From positions 682,001 to 746,000 of the forward strand of contig NZ_AP023396.1 in assembly GCF_014466955.1 (NCBI RefSeq): a stretch of DNA of 64,000 nt, given 5' to 3'. The translations under genes and the position numbers were made by a program. Shown here one piece after another: positions 28,577-38,547 of the stretch. The first letter of the stretch is position 1; every line of letters starts with the position of its first letter. This DNA comes from Nocardia wallacei (GTDB lineage Bacteria; Actinomycetota; Actinomycetes; Mycobacteriales; Mycobacteriaceae). Below the pieces are notes generated by a model that was given only the letters and a program-made list of their open reading frames with translations, was not told where the DNA came from and made no database searches.

Positions 28577-29860
28577 CTACGGTGCCGGGACCTCGGCGTG
28601 CGCGCGCGGGACCCGATACCGCACGAACGCCGGGAGCGCCGCGGCGGCGATCGCCACCCCGACCACCACGAGCACTCCGCCCCCGGCCGCGGCGACGGCG
28701 GTTCCCAGCGCGGCGGCCGCGAAACCGTGGGCAACATCACCGATTCGCGGCCCGCCCGCGACCACCACGATGAACACGCCCTGCAGCCGACCGCGCATCT
28801 CGTCGGTCGCCACCTGCTGCAGCATGGTCGTCCGCAGCGCGGCCGAGAACATGTCCACCGCGCCGCCGAAGGCCAAGCAGCCCAGCGCGATCCAGAGTCC
28901 GGTCCGGACGGGCAGACTGTGGCCCGTGGCACCGACCGCCACCCCGAACCCGACCATCGCCAGTCCCCACAGCGCGATACACACCACCACGGCCAGCCCC
29001 TGCCGCCGGACGTGGCTCAGCCAGCCGGAGAACACCCCGCCCGCGACCGCGCCCGCGGAGATCGCCGCGAACAACAGGCCCAGCGCGACGCCGCCCTCGG
29101 CCGGGTCGCCGAAGCTGTCGCGGGCGATCTGCGGGAACAGCGCCCGGGGCATGCCGAAAACCATCGCGACGATGTCGACGGCGAACGAGGCCAGCAGGAT
29201 GCGCTGGGTCGCCAGATAGGCGAACCCCTCGAAGACCGTCCGCACTCCGGCCCGCCGCTGCGAGCCCGTGGGTGGCACCGGGGGCAGCCGCCACACCGCC
29301 CACAGCGTGGCCAGCAGCGCCACCGCGTCCAGCAGATACAGCGTCCGCAATCCGGCCACCGGGATCAGCGCACCGGCGAGCACCGGCCCGGCGATCGCGC
29401 CGAACTGCATGACCGTCATGTTGAGCGAATTGGCCGCCGGCAGTAGATCGGCCGACAGCAACCGGGGGAAGATCGCCGCCCGGGTGGGCTGGTTGACCGC
29501 GAAGAACGCCTGCTGCACCGCGAACAGGCCCAGCACCAGCCACACATTGTTCAGCCCGGCCGCGGCCTGCGCCCAGAACGCCAGCGCCGTCAGGCCGGTG
29601 CCGGTGCTCGTGACGAGCAGCAGTTTGCGTCGGTCCATCACGTCGGCCAGCGCACCGCCCCACAGGCCGAAGGCGATCAGCGGCACCAGGCCGAACAGCC
29701 CGGCCATGCCGACATAGCCTGAGCTGCCGGTGATTTCGAAGATCTGCTGCGGCACCGCCACCACGGACAGTTGCGCGCCGATCACCGTGACGATGCCCGT
29801 GACCCACAGGCGGCGGTAGTCCCGATCGCGTAGCGGAGCGACGTCCGCGAGGAGCTTCAC
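28577..29860 (-). CDS. MFS exporter, EntS-like
   Basis: A 427-residue major facilitator protein with 12 hydrophobic segments. The N-terminal LRDRDYRRLWVTGIVTVIGAQ and the loop GALADVMDRRKLLLVTS resemble the EntS/MFS_3 group that exports siderophores or drugs. The gene follows pdxH on the same strand with a 78-bp gap containing a small hairpin. There is no siderophore gene nearby, so the substrate is open. Confidence 0.87.
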   Translation of the reverse strand: MKLLADVAPLRDRDYRRLWVTGIVTVIGAQLSVVAVPQQIFEITGSSGYVGMAGLFGLVPLIAFGLWGGALADVMDRRKLLLVTSTGTGLTALAFWAQAAAGLNNVWLVLGLFAVQQAFFAVNQPTRAAIFPRLLSADLLPAANSLNMTVMQFGAIAGPVLAGALIPVAGLRTLYLLDAVALLATLWAVWRLPPVPPTGSQRRAGVRTVFEGFAYLATQRILLASFAVDIVAMVFGMPRALFPQIARDSFGDPAEGGVALGLLFAAISAGAVAGGVFSGWLSHVRRQGLAVVVCIALWGLAMVGFGVAVGATGHSLPVRTGLWIALGCLAFGGAVDMFSAALRTTMLQQVATDEMRGRLQGVFIVVVAGGPRIGDVAHGFAAAALGTAVAAAGGGVLVVVGVAIAAAALPAFVRYRVPRAHAEVPAP

Positions 29861-29894
29861 CGAGGGAACAGTAACCGTGCGAACAGTGCCACGG

Positions 29895-29911
29895 TCACCG
29901 ATTTTCGGTGA
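29895..29911 (-). terminator. weak hairpin between pdxH and the MFS gene
   Basis: TCACCGA and TCGGTGA form a 7-bp stem with a TTT loop in the 78-bp gap. It is short and may only weaken read-through from pdxH. Confidence 0.3.
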
Positions 29912-29938
29912 GTCATCCCATGATTACAAGGCTTGCGG

Positions 29939-30682
29939 TCAGGGCTGCAGGCGCTCGATCTTCATCGCGGAGGGATCGGTATTGCCCGCCTCCAGCAGGA
30001 CCCGGATCCGGTTGTGCAGCCGGCTGCGCCGGCCCTGCCAGAACTCGACCTGCTCCGGGCGCAGCAGATAGCCGCCCCAGTTCGCGGGCACCGGCAGTTG
30101 CTCCACGCCCTCGAACCGGGCGGTGACATCGGTCAGCGTCCGGTCCAGATCCGTCCGGGACGCGATCGGCCGCGACTGCTGCGACGCCCACGCGCCCAGT
30201 TGCGAATTGCGCGGGCGCGAGCGCCAGTACACGGAGGTGACCTCCGGGGGCACGGTCGCGACGGGGCCGCGGAGATTCACCTGACGGCCGAGCGCGGGCC
30301 AGGCGAAGGTGATCGAGGCGTGCGGTACCGCTGCGAGCTGGTTGCCCTTGGCGGAGTCGTAATTGGTGTAGAAGGTCACACCCTCGCTCGACAGCCCCTT
30401 GCACAGCACGGTGCGCGAGGCGGGGCGCGGACCGGCGTCGGTGAGTTCCACGGTCGCCAGCACCATCGCGTTGGGCTCTGCGATACCGGCGCGCGTGGCC
30501 TGCTCGATCCAGCTGCGCAGCAGTGGTTCCCAGCCCTCGGTCAGCCACGACTCGTCCAGATCCGGATCGCCGCCGTACTCGGCCCGCATGGCCGCGATGT
30601 CCAGCTGCGCCCGCAGCGCCAGGTCGATTCCGGCCGCCTCGGGCCGCTCCGCCGCCCCAGGTGAATTCTGCTCCTCGCGCAT
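29939..30682 (-). CDS. pdxH: pyridoxamine/pyridoxine 5'-phosphate oxidase
   Basis: A 247-residue FMN enzyme that makes pyridoxal 5'-phosphate, the cofactor of SerC and other transaminases. Motifs: [34 protein letters not shown] (the substrate and FMN region), [12 protein letters not shown], and the C-terminal [15 protein letters not shown] ending in ERLQP. All are diagnostic of PdxH. The ATG at 30682 gives a short acidic leader before the fold. It is divergent from citA, with a shared 229-bp promoter region. Confidence 0.96.
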   Translation of the reverse strand: MREEQNSPGAAERPEAAGIDLALRAQLDIAAMRAEYGGDPDLDESWLTEGWEPLLRSWIEQATRAGIAEPNAMVLATVELTDAGPRPASRTVLCKGLSSEGVTFYTNYDSAKGNQLAAVPHASITFAWPALGRQVNLRGPVATVPPEVTSVYWRSRPRNSQLGAWASQQSRPIASRTDLDRTLTDVTARFEGVEQLPVPANWGGYLLRPEQVEFWQGRRSRLHNRIRVLLEAGNTDPSAMKIERLQP

Positions 30683-30911
30683 GGGCCAGACGTTACTCCG
30701 GGGTAGTGGAAGGACTAAGGTTCTTAGTGATCGACGCGCGCGTCCGATTTGTGCGAACAGGCCGCGACCAGCGACGTCGCATCGGATTCGGCGGGAGTGG
30801 GGCGCCCCTCGGGGGAGAGCGTGTGAGGGCACGCGAGACCGCACGAACGCCGGATCGCCTACCGCGTGGCCGCCCGGATCGTGCGGCTCGAATTGCAAGG
30901 AGCGTCACAAC

Positions 30912-32057
30912 ATGACTGCCAGTGCTGCGGCTTCTACCGGCCCCGCCGTACCCCCCGATTTCGTCAGCGGTTTGGAAGGCGTGGTGGCTTTCACCACCGA
31001 CATCGCCGAACCCGACAAGGACGGTGGCGCGCTGCGCTACCGGGGCGTCGACATCGAGGACCTGGTCGCGAACAAGGTGACCTTCGGCGATGTGTGGGCG
31101 CTGCTGGTCGACGGTGAATTCGGCCGCGGCTTGCCGCCGGCCGAGCCGTTCCCGCTGCCGGTGCACACCGGTGATGTCCGCGTCGACGTGCAGGCCGGGC
31201 TGGCCATGCTCGCGCCGATCTGGGGCTACCGGCCGCTGCTCGACATCGACGACGACACCGCGCGCGACAACCTGGCGCGCGCTTCGGTGATGGCGCTGTC
31301 GTACGTGGCGCAGTCCGCGCGCGGCATCTATCAGCCCGCGGTGCCGCAGCGCAAGATCGACGAGTGCGAGACCATTACCGAGCGGTTCATGGTCCGCTGG
31401 CAGGGCGATCCGGATCCGCGCCACATCGAGGCCATCGACGCCTACTGGGTGTCGGCCGCCGAGCACGGCATGAACGCCTCCACCTTCACCGCCCGCGTCA
31501 TCGCGTCCACCGGCGCGGACGTCGCGGCCTGCCTGTCCGGCGCGATCGGCGCCATGTCGGGTCCGCTGCACGGCGGCGCCCCGGCGCGCGTGCTCCCCAT
31601 GCTCGAACAGGTCGAGAAGACCGGGGACGCAAGGGCTCTGGTCAAGGGCATCCTGGACCGCAAGGAGAAGCTGATGGGCTTCGGGCATCGGGTGTACCGG
31701 GCCGAGGACCCGCGCGCCCGGGTGCTGCGCGCCACCGCCGAGCGGCTGGGTGCCCCGCGCTTCGAGGTGGCCGCGGCGCTGGAGCAGGCGGCGCTGGCCG
31801 AACTGCGGGAGCGGCGGCCCGACCGCGCCATCGAGACCAATGTCGAATTCTGGGCCGCGGTGATCCTCGACTTCGCCGAGGTGCCGGCGCACATGATGCC
31901 CGCGATGTTCACCTGTGGCCGCACGGCCGGTTGGTGCGCGCACGTGCTGGAGCAGAAGAAGCTGGGCAAGCTGGTTCGCCCGGCCGCCGTCTACACCGGT
32001 CCCGAGCCGCGCCCGGCGAATTCGGTCACGGGCTGGGAGAGCGTGGCGCGCAAGTAG
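30912..32057 (+). CDS. citA: second citrate synthase, CitA-like
   Basis: A 381-residue citrate synthase-family enzyme similar to Rv0889c. It keeps SGPLHGGAPARV and MGFGHRVYRAEDPRARV with the two catalytic His. The third site reads NVEFWAAV, with Glu in place of the usual Asp of type I enzymes, as seen in shorter citrate/2-methylcitrate-type synthases. It may handle acetyl-CoA or propionyl-CoA; the sequence does not decide. ATG 30912 is used. It ends 12 bp from the end of the convergent gene at 32070. Confidence 0.93.
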   Translation: MTASAAASTGPAVPPDFVSGLEGVVAFTTDIAEPDKDGGALRYRGVDIEDLVANKVTFGDVWALLVDGEFGRGLPPAEPFPLPVHTGDVRVDVQAGLAMLAPIWGYRPLLDIDDDTARDNLARASVMALSYVAQSARGIYQPAVPQRKIDECETITERFMVRWQGDPDPRHIEAIDAYWVSAAEHGMNASTFTARVIASTGADVAACLSGAIGAMSGPLHGGAPARVLPMLEQVEKTGDARALVKGILDRKEKLMGFGHRVYRAEDPRARVLRATAERLGAPRFEVAAALEQAALAELRERRPDRAIETNVEFWAAVILDFAEVPAHMMPAMFTCGRTAGWCAHVLEQKKLGKLVRPAAVYTGPEPRPANSVTGWESVARK

Positions 32058-32069
32058 TTCGGCGCGCCG

Positions 32070-32840
32070 TCACGCCTCCGCCGAGGCCTCCCAGTCCACC
32101 GCGACGGACTCACCACGGTCCACGGTGAAGAATGCGACCTCCAGATGTCTGCCCAGGTCGACCAGTTCGATCGAGGGCAGCGGGACCGGTTGCACGATGC
32201 GCACCCGCCACGGTTGCGGTTCGTCCCACGCCCGCAGCTCCAGATCCAGCCGCAGCACCGGATCGTCGCGGCCGCCGTAGTCGGCCGCGACGGGGGCGGC
32301 GGCGAGCACCGTGGCATCGGCGCGGCGGCCGTCGGCGAGGATCTTCGCGATGCTGACCCGGGTGGCCTCGGCCGGGCTCGGCACGTACAGCAGCACGCGG
32401 TCGCGGTCGCCCGGGTCGACCCGGCAGCCGACGACGTCACCGGGCCGCATCAGTTCCAGGTCCGCCTCGGACACGCGCTGGCGCACCCGGGTCTCGTACG
32501 GCTGCTGCCCCTCCGCCTGTACCCGCACCCAGAAGCGGTGGCCCGGTTCGGTGCGCCGGGGCCGCACGCCGAGCACCGTCGCGGTCCCCGGGATGCCGCG
32601 CACCGACAACTCCCGCCGAGCCGCGGGGGACAACGCGCCGTTGCCGACGAACCCGTGCGACTCCAGCCGAATCACCAACCACCGCAACAACACATCGAGC
32701 CGTCGCCGCACCCCGCCGATCCTCCGCCCCCGGACACGATGCTCGTCGTCGGCGGGCCGATACACCTCGCCCGCCCGCTCGGCCCCACCCGGCAGCGGTG
32801 GCCCAGCCGCCCCCGGCTGATCATGCGCCGCCGTACTCAT
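32070..32840 (-). CDS. conserved hypothetical protein, no family recognised
   Basis: A 256-residue protein. The first 45 residues are Pro/Gly- and Arg-rich. A weakly hydrophobic helix (LDVLLRWLVIRLES, about residues 47-60) follows, then two similar beta-rich stretches, each starting with a small TATVLG or DATVLAA motif, which may be an internal duplication. No catalytic motif or signal peptide is seen. It is convergent with citA and divergent from serC. Confidence 0.6.
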   Translation of the reverse strand: MSTAAHDQPGAAGPPLPGGAERAGEVYRPADDEHRVRGRRIGGVRRRLDVLLRWLVIRLESHGFVGNGALSPAARRELSVRGIPGTATVLGVRPRRTEPGHRFWVRVQAEGQQPYETRVRQRVSEADLELMRPGDVVGCRVDPGDRDRVLLYVPSPAEATRVSIAKILADGRRADATVLAAAPVAADYGGRDDPVLRLDLELRAWDEPQPWRVRIVQPVPLPSIELVDLGRHLEVAFFTVDRGESVAVDWEASAEA

Positions 32841-32984
32841 CCGCGCCCTTCACTACCGACTCGAATCAAGTCCGCCATCGCTGCGTGCCCCGGATGGTGT
32901 GCGCGCGTGCCGGTGCGGTCGGGGGCGGGCAGTGGCGCGGTGCCCGGGGTTTGCCTGCCGCGCTCGGTCATGGGCATACCGTAG

Positions 32985-34229
<1,245 letters not shown>

Positions 34230-34266
34230 ACTCTGCGACGCCGCTACACCGAATAGTGCAGATTAG

Positions 34267-34302
34267 CGCGCGTGGAAGGTCTGTCGCCGACTTCCGCGCG
34301 CG
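34267..34302 (+). terminator. hairpin terminator downstream of serC
   Basis: CGCGCGTGGAAG (34267-34278) pairs with CTTCCGCGCGCG (34291-34302), a 12-bp stem with one G-T pair and a 12-base loop, followed by TGTCTT. It lies 38 bp after serC and 98 bp before sepH, so the two genes are probably separate units. Confidence 0.6.
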
Positions 34303-34399
34303 TGTCTTGCCACATGAATCTCAGAAGTGCACTACTGTTCCAGAACGTGGGCGGTGTCGCGAGCCTGGCTGTGATCGACGCAGCGATAAGGAGGTAACG

Positions 34400-35539
34400 G
34401 TGCGTGAACTTCGAGTGATCGGATTGACGCCCGATTCCGCGCACATCGTGTGTGTCGACACCGAGACCGGCGTGAAGTACCGGCTGCCCGCCGACGAGAA
34501 GCTGCGTGCCGCGGCGCGCGGAGACCTTGCCCGATTCGGCCAGATCGAGATCGAAACGGAAGCAACTATGCGTCCTCGCGATATCCAGGCCCGTATTCGT
34601 GCCGGTGCCTCCGTGGAACAGGTCACCGAGGAGTCGGGCATGCCGACGTCTCGGGTGGAGCGCTTCGCGTATCCGGTGCTGCTGGAGCGTGCGCGTGCCG
34701 CGGAACTGGCGCAGAAGGCGCATCCGGTGCGCAAGGACGGCCCCGCCGTGGAGACCCTCATCGATGTCGTCTCCGCCGCGTTCGCCGAGCGCGGGCACAA
34801 CATCGACATCGCCGAGTGGGACGCCTGGAAGGACGAGAAGGGCTACTGGGTGGCCCAATTGCAGTGGCAGGCGGGCCGTTCGGTGATCGCCGCGCACTGG
34901 CGTTTCCAGCCCGACGCGCACGGCGGCTCGGTGACGCCGCTGGACGACCCGGCCACCGACCTGATCGATCCGGACTTCGGCCGGGCGCTGCGCGGCCTGG
35001 CGACCATTCTGCCGGAGTCCGCCGCCGAGGCCGCGCCGGTGGAACCCGCGGCGCCGGAGTCCGCGGCACGGAACTCCCACGAGCCCGCCCGCGTCGCCGT
35101 GGAGGAGCCCGCGCCCGCGCCGCGCACCTCTCCGGAACCCGCCCAGATCACCGCCGGGGAGAGCGAGCCCGAGTACTTCGAGCAGCGTGCCGCGGTCGGC
35201 GGCAGCGCGGTCCCCGTGTCGGCGAAGGGCACGGCCGCCCCGGCCCAGCCCGCGCACAAGAGCGCCCCGGCCACGCCGCCGCCCGCCTCCCCGGGCAGCG
35301 TCGCCGCCGCCCCCGCCGCGAACGCCCCGGCCACACCGGCGCCCGCGCCGCCTCCCGCGCCCCCGTCCGCCGAACCCGCGGCCGCCGCCACCCCGCCCGA
35401 ACGCGCGCCCGAGTCCACCCAGTCGACCAAGCAGGGCAACGCCAAGGGCCAGAAGCCGTCCCGCTCCAAGCGCGGCGGCAAGGCACCCATGCCTTCTTGG
35501 GAAGACGTGCTGCTGGGCGTCCGCAGCTCGGGTCACTGA
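34400..35539 (+). CDS. sepH: SepH-like septation protein
   Basis: A 379-residue protein with the N-terminal DUF3071 domain (about residues 1-180): VRELRVIGLTPDSAHIVC, then an HTH-like stretch (RDIQARIRAGASVEQVTEESGM) and an AWKDEKGYWVAQLQW beta part. SepH in Streptomyces binds FtsZ and stimulates its assembly during septation. The C-terminal 190 residues are an Ala/Pro/Glu-rich disordered linker ending in a basic patch (RSKRGGKAPMPSWEDVLLG), a conserved tail in relatives. GTG 34400 has an excellent AAGGAGG site 5 bases upstream. It acts in the cytoplasm at the division site. Confidence 0.92.
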   Translation: MRELRVIGLTPDSAHIVCVDTETGVKYRLPADEKLRAAARGDLARFGQIEIETEATMRPRDIQARIRAGASVEQVTEESGMPTSRVERFAYPVLLERARAAELAQKAHPVRKDGPAVETLIDVVSAAFAERGHNIDIAEWDAWKDEKGYWVAQLQWQAGRSVIAAHWRFQPDAHGGSVTPLDDPATDLIDPDFGRALRGLATILPESAAEAAPVEPAAPESAARNSHEPARVAVEEPAPAPRTSPEPAQITAGESEPEYFEQRAAVGGSAVPVSAKGTAAPAQPAHKSAPATPPPASPGSVAAAPAANAPATPAPAPPPAPPSAEPAAAATPPERAPESTQSTKQGNAKGQKPSRSKRGGKAPMPSWEDVLLGVRSSGH

Positions 35540-36195
35540 GCCTTCGGCGTCTGCGCCGCGCCCATTCGCCACGGTGTGGTTCGGCTGTTCGTGCGGACGC
35601 GTCCACGTGAGCCCTCGTGGCGCTCCGGCGTCTTCACCGATCTTTCGCCTGGTTGATCGCCCAGGTGCTCGGGTCGCGACCGCCCGGGTGCCGAGTACGA
35701 CTTACCTTGCGCGACTCGGCTTTCCGGGCGCGGCGCGGTCGGTGTCGTGGGCGGCTTCTACGGGGCGTCTGCCGGAATCGGAGCCTGATCGAGCCGAACG
35801 AGCCAGGCCCCGTCGGCTGTGCCGGGCGAGAGCCGGCTCGGGGACGCATGCGTCGGCGGGGCTGGGGACGATTGTGTATGTGGGTGACTAGGTGGCGGGA
35901 GAGTGGGTATGCCGCTGGTGGATTTGAAGGTTGGGCGGGTTGTCCGGTGGTTGCCGGATGTGGGTGACCGGTGCCGTGCGGGTGGTTCGGAGCCGGTGGG
36001 TGATCAGGGCTCTTGACACGCGGAGCGGAATGCGAAGCGCGAGGTTTTCGGGTGTTGGGGGAGTAGATTTTTCGTAGGGCCGCGCGATGGGTCGGGCGGT
36101 TTCGGGTGCGTCGCAGTGGTGGGGCGGCGCCGGATATCCGAGGTTTGCTCGCGGGTAGCTAATGCTATTCGTCCGAGAATCGGGAGGTGTCGGAA
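35540..36195. other. 656-bp gap without a supported gene
   Basis: The first half is GC-rich with no recognisable product. The second half (about 35880-36170) is markedly G+T-rich on the plus strand. Short frames exist but none has a ribosome binding site plus normal codon bias. No tRNA or other structured RNA was seen. The promoter of the DUF6928-like gene should be near 36130-36170. Confidence 0.5.
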
Positions 36196-36930
36196 GTGCC
36201 GTCTACAGCTTCGTCCCTCTGGTACGTCGACGACCCCGACCCGGTGTCGGTGCTCCGCGCTCACCCCGATCCGGATCCGGAGGCCGCTCTGGCTCTGGCC
36301 AAGCAGCTCAACCCGGATCGCGATGTGGTGCCCGCCGCGTCGGGCACGCTGAAGGTGTGGGCGGGCCCGGATCCGGGGGCGGTCTACATCGGGTGCTATC
36401 CGGGGGTGACGGTGGTGTGCACGGGACAGGCCGCGCTCGCCCGCCCGACCACACTGCCCGAATTGCTGGTGCGGCCACTGGCCTCCGAGCACACCTATCT
36501 CGTTTCCTACGACATTCCGCACGGCTGGGGCGCGTTCGCGCATTGGGAGCGTGGCGAATTCCGCCGCGCGTTCAGCGCCACCCGGGTCGACATCCTCGAG
36601 GACGAGGGCTTGCCGCTGGTGTGGGAGCGCCCGTTCTGGGCCGGTGAGCATCCCGTGCATCTGCAGGCCGGTGAGTTCCCCGACCCGCAGACCCTCCCGT
36701 TCGACCCGCCCGCCTTCGCCGACGAGGCCAACCTGGAATGGCTCGGATTCCGTTACCGCGGAGCGACTTCCGACGACGCGCTGCGCCCCACCGACATCGC
36801 CGTCTGCGGTTTCAGCCTGTATCCCAAGGGTGAGGCGCCGCGGCCGATCCTGCCCGAGGAGCTGAAGATCCCGGAGCCCAACGGAAAACGCTGGTTCGGC
36901 TGGCTGCGCAACCGCGATCGGGTGTCGTAG
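36196..36930 (+). CDS. DUF6928-like conserved protein
   Basis: A 244-residue soluble protein of unknown function. It contains an SLWYVDDPDPVSVL opening, a central GAVYIGCYPGVTVVC strand region, and SYDIPHGWGAFAHWERGEFRRAFSA. These match my memory of the DUF6928 group of actinobacteria. The GTG at 36196 is preferred because GGGAGG lies 8 bases before it; the GTG at 36187 would overlap that site. It converges on the DUF2537 gene with an 8-bp gap. Confidence 0.7.
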   Translation: MPSTASSLWYVDDPDPVSVLRAHPDPDPEAALALAKQLNPDRDVVPAASGTLKVWAGPDPGAVYIGCYPGVTVVCTGQAALARPTTLPELLVRPLASEHTYLVSYDIPHGWGAFAHWERGEFRRAFSATRVDILEDEGLPLVWERPFWAGEHPVHLQAGEFPDPQTLPFDPPAFADEANLEWLGFRYRGATSDDALRPTDIAVCGFSLYPKGEAPRPILPEELKIPEPNGKRWFGWLRNRDRVS

Positions 36931-36938
36931 GCCGGGAT

Positions 36939-37235
36939 TCAGGCGGCGGCCGCGGCGATCAGCAGGGCGATCCAGCCGAGCAGCACGCCCGCGCCCACCC
37001 CGCCGAGCACCCAGCGCGTCACCGGCGTGTTGCGCCAGCGCCAGGCGGTCGGGGCCGCGCCGCCGACCGCGACGAGGTTCACCGCCACCGCCAGCAGCCA
37101 GTGCACCTGGGCGAGTGCGTTGCCGAAGGAGTAGACCCCGGCGGCGGTGAGCAGTGCGACCAGGGTCGCCACCGCCAGCCCCGGCGCCCACGGGGTCGGT
37201 TCCGGGTCGGGCCGGGTGCCGTTCGGCTGATTCAC
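36939..37235 (-). CDS. DUF2537-like membrane protein
   Basis: A 98-residue protein with about three hydrophobic segments (residues about 18-37, 44-60 and 75-95), similar to Rv0882. It starts with GTG at 37235; this overlaps the TGA stop of the TrmH gene (GTGA), so it is translationally coupled to the methyltransferase. Function unknown. Confidence 0.82.
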   Translation of the reverse strand: MNQPNGTRPDPEPTPWAPGLAVATLVALLTAAGVYSFGNALAQVHWLLAVAVNLVAVGGAAPTAWRWRNTPVTRWVLGGVGAGVLLGWIALLIAAAAA

Positions 37236-38041
37236 GAGATGCGCACCCTTTCGTAGAAGGCCATGGCCGCGGCGGTGGCCACGTTCAGGGAGTCGGTGCC
37301 GGGCGCCATCGGTATGCGCGCACGGATGTCGGCGGCGTCCATCGCCGCGGCCGTCAGGCCCGGCCCCTCGGCGCCGAGCAGCAGCGCCACCCGCTCACCG
37401 GTCATCGCGTCGGCCAGGTTCGCCGCGGCCGCGTCGGGAGTCAGTGCGATCAGGCGAAAACCTTTGTCCCGCAAGGACTCCAGGCTGCCAGGCCAGTCCG
37501 GCAAATAGGCGAACGGCACCCGCAGCACGTGCCCCATCGACACCCGCACGGCGCGCCGGTACAGCGGATCGGCGCAGCGATCGCCGAACAGTATCGCGTC
37601 GGCGCCCAACCCGGCCGCGTTGCGGAAGATGGAGCCGATATTCTCGTGATCGTTGACGCCCTCCAGCACCGCTACCGTGCGCGCATCGCGCAGCACCCCG
37701 TCCACCGCGAGGTCGGCGGGGCGGCGCGCGGCGGCCAGCACGCCACGATTCAGATGGAAGCCGACGACTTCGGCCATCACCTCGGCGCTCGCCCGGTAGT
37801 ACGGGACCGCGACGTCCGCCAATTCCGCTGCCAGCGCGTCGTACCGGCGGGCCACGCCGAACAGCGCGAACGGCGCGAACCGCGAGGCCAGCATGCGCTG
37901 CACCACCACGACGCCCTCCGCGATCACCAGGCCCTTGCCGCCGGGCAGGTCGGGCCGCCGGTCCGCGGAGTTGAGGTCGCGGAATTCGGCGACCCGGGGA
38001 TCGGCGGGGTCGTCGATGTCGATCACTACGGCCACGGGCAA
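37232..38041 (-). CDS. TrmH/SpoU family RNA 2'-O-methyltransferase
   Basis: A 269-residue SPOUT-class methyltransferase similar to Rv0881. The three knot motifs are clear: NIGSIFRNAAGLGAD (motif 1), LLLGAEGPGLT (motif 2) and IPMAPGTDSLNVATAAA (motif 3). An N-terminal substrate-binding domain holds LPGGKGLVIAEG. It should methylate ribose in rRNA or tRNA using S-adenosylmethionine; the target is unknown. The start is TTG at 38041 or GTG at 38035. Confidence 0.92.
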   Translation of the reverse strand: MPVAVVIDIDDPADPRVAEFRDLNSADRRPDLPGGKGLVIAEGVVVVQRMLASRFAPFALFGVARRYDALAAELADVAVPYYRASAEVMAEVVGFHLNRGVLAAARRPADLAVDGVLRDARTVAVLEGVNDHENIGSIFRNAAGLGADAILFGDRCADPLYRRAVRVSMGHVLRVPFAYLPDWPGSLESLRDKGFRLIALTPDAAAANLADAMTGERVALLLGAEGPGLTAAAMDAADIRARIPMAPGTDSLNVATAAAMAFYERVRIS

Positions 38042-38180
38042 CCATCTTGCCCGCCACGGCCCGGCCCCGCGTCTCCGGTCCGCCCGGGAGTGTGACGCGG
38101 CTCGTCCTCCCGGGAGGTTTCGACCCGACCACTATGGTTAACACTGTCTGTCGGCCTATCCATCGAACAGAAGAGGACGC

Positions 38181-38540
38181 ATGACCAAGCCGCAAGTCGA
38201 GTTTCAGGAAGGCCCCGCGCCCACGGAGCTGGTGATCAAGGACATCGTCGAAGGCGATGGCCCCGAGGCGGTGGCGGGCGGCACGGTCGAAGTGCACTAC
38301 GTCGGTGTGGAATACGACACGGGCGAGGAATTCGACTCCTCCTGGAGCCGCGGCGAATCCATCACATTTCCGCTGCGTGGCCTGATTCAGGGCTGGCAGG
38401 ACGGTATTCCGGGCATGAAGGTCGGTGGCCGCCGCCAGCTCACCATCCCGCCGGAACTCGCCTACGGCGCGGAGGGCGCGGGGCACCCACTGTCGGGTAA
38501 GACGCTGGTCTTCATCATCGACCTGCTGAACGCGAGCTGA
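38181..38540 (+). CDS. FKBP-type peptidyl-prolyl isomerase
   Basis: A 119-residue single FKBP domain that speeds cis-trans isomerisation of proline peptide bonds. Motifs: VEVHYVGV, EEFDSSWSRGE, FPLRGLIQGWQDGIPGMKVG and YG-containing IPPELAYGAEG. There is no signal peptide, so it is cytoplasmic. It stands alone on the plus strand, with an AGAAGAGG ribosome binding site. It ends 7 bp from the convergent YhgE/Pip-like gene. Confidence 0.95.
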   Translation: MTKPQVEFQEGPAPTELVIKDIVEGDGPEAVAGGTVEVHYVGVEYDTGEEFDSSWSRGESITFPLRGLIQGWQDGIPGMKVGGRRQLTIPPELAYGAEGAGHPLSGKTLVFIIDLLNAS

Positions 38541-38547
38541 GCCCGCG

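Noticed and set aside
35617-35967. 116-residue plus-strand frame after sepH
   Set aside because: No ribosome binding site, Arg/Gly/Cys-rich random-looking product and no family match.
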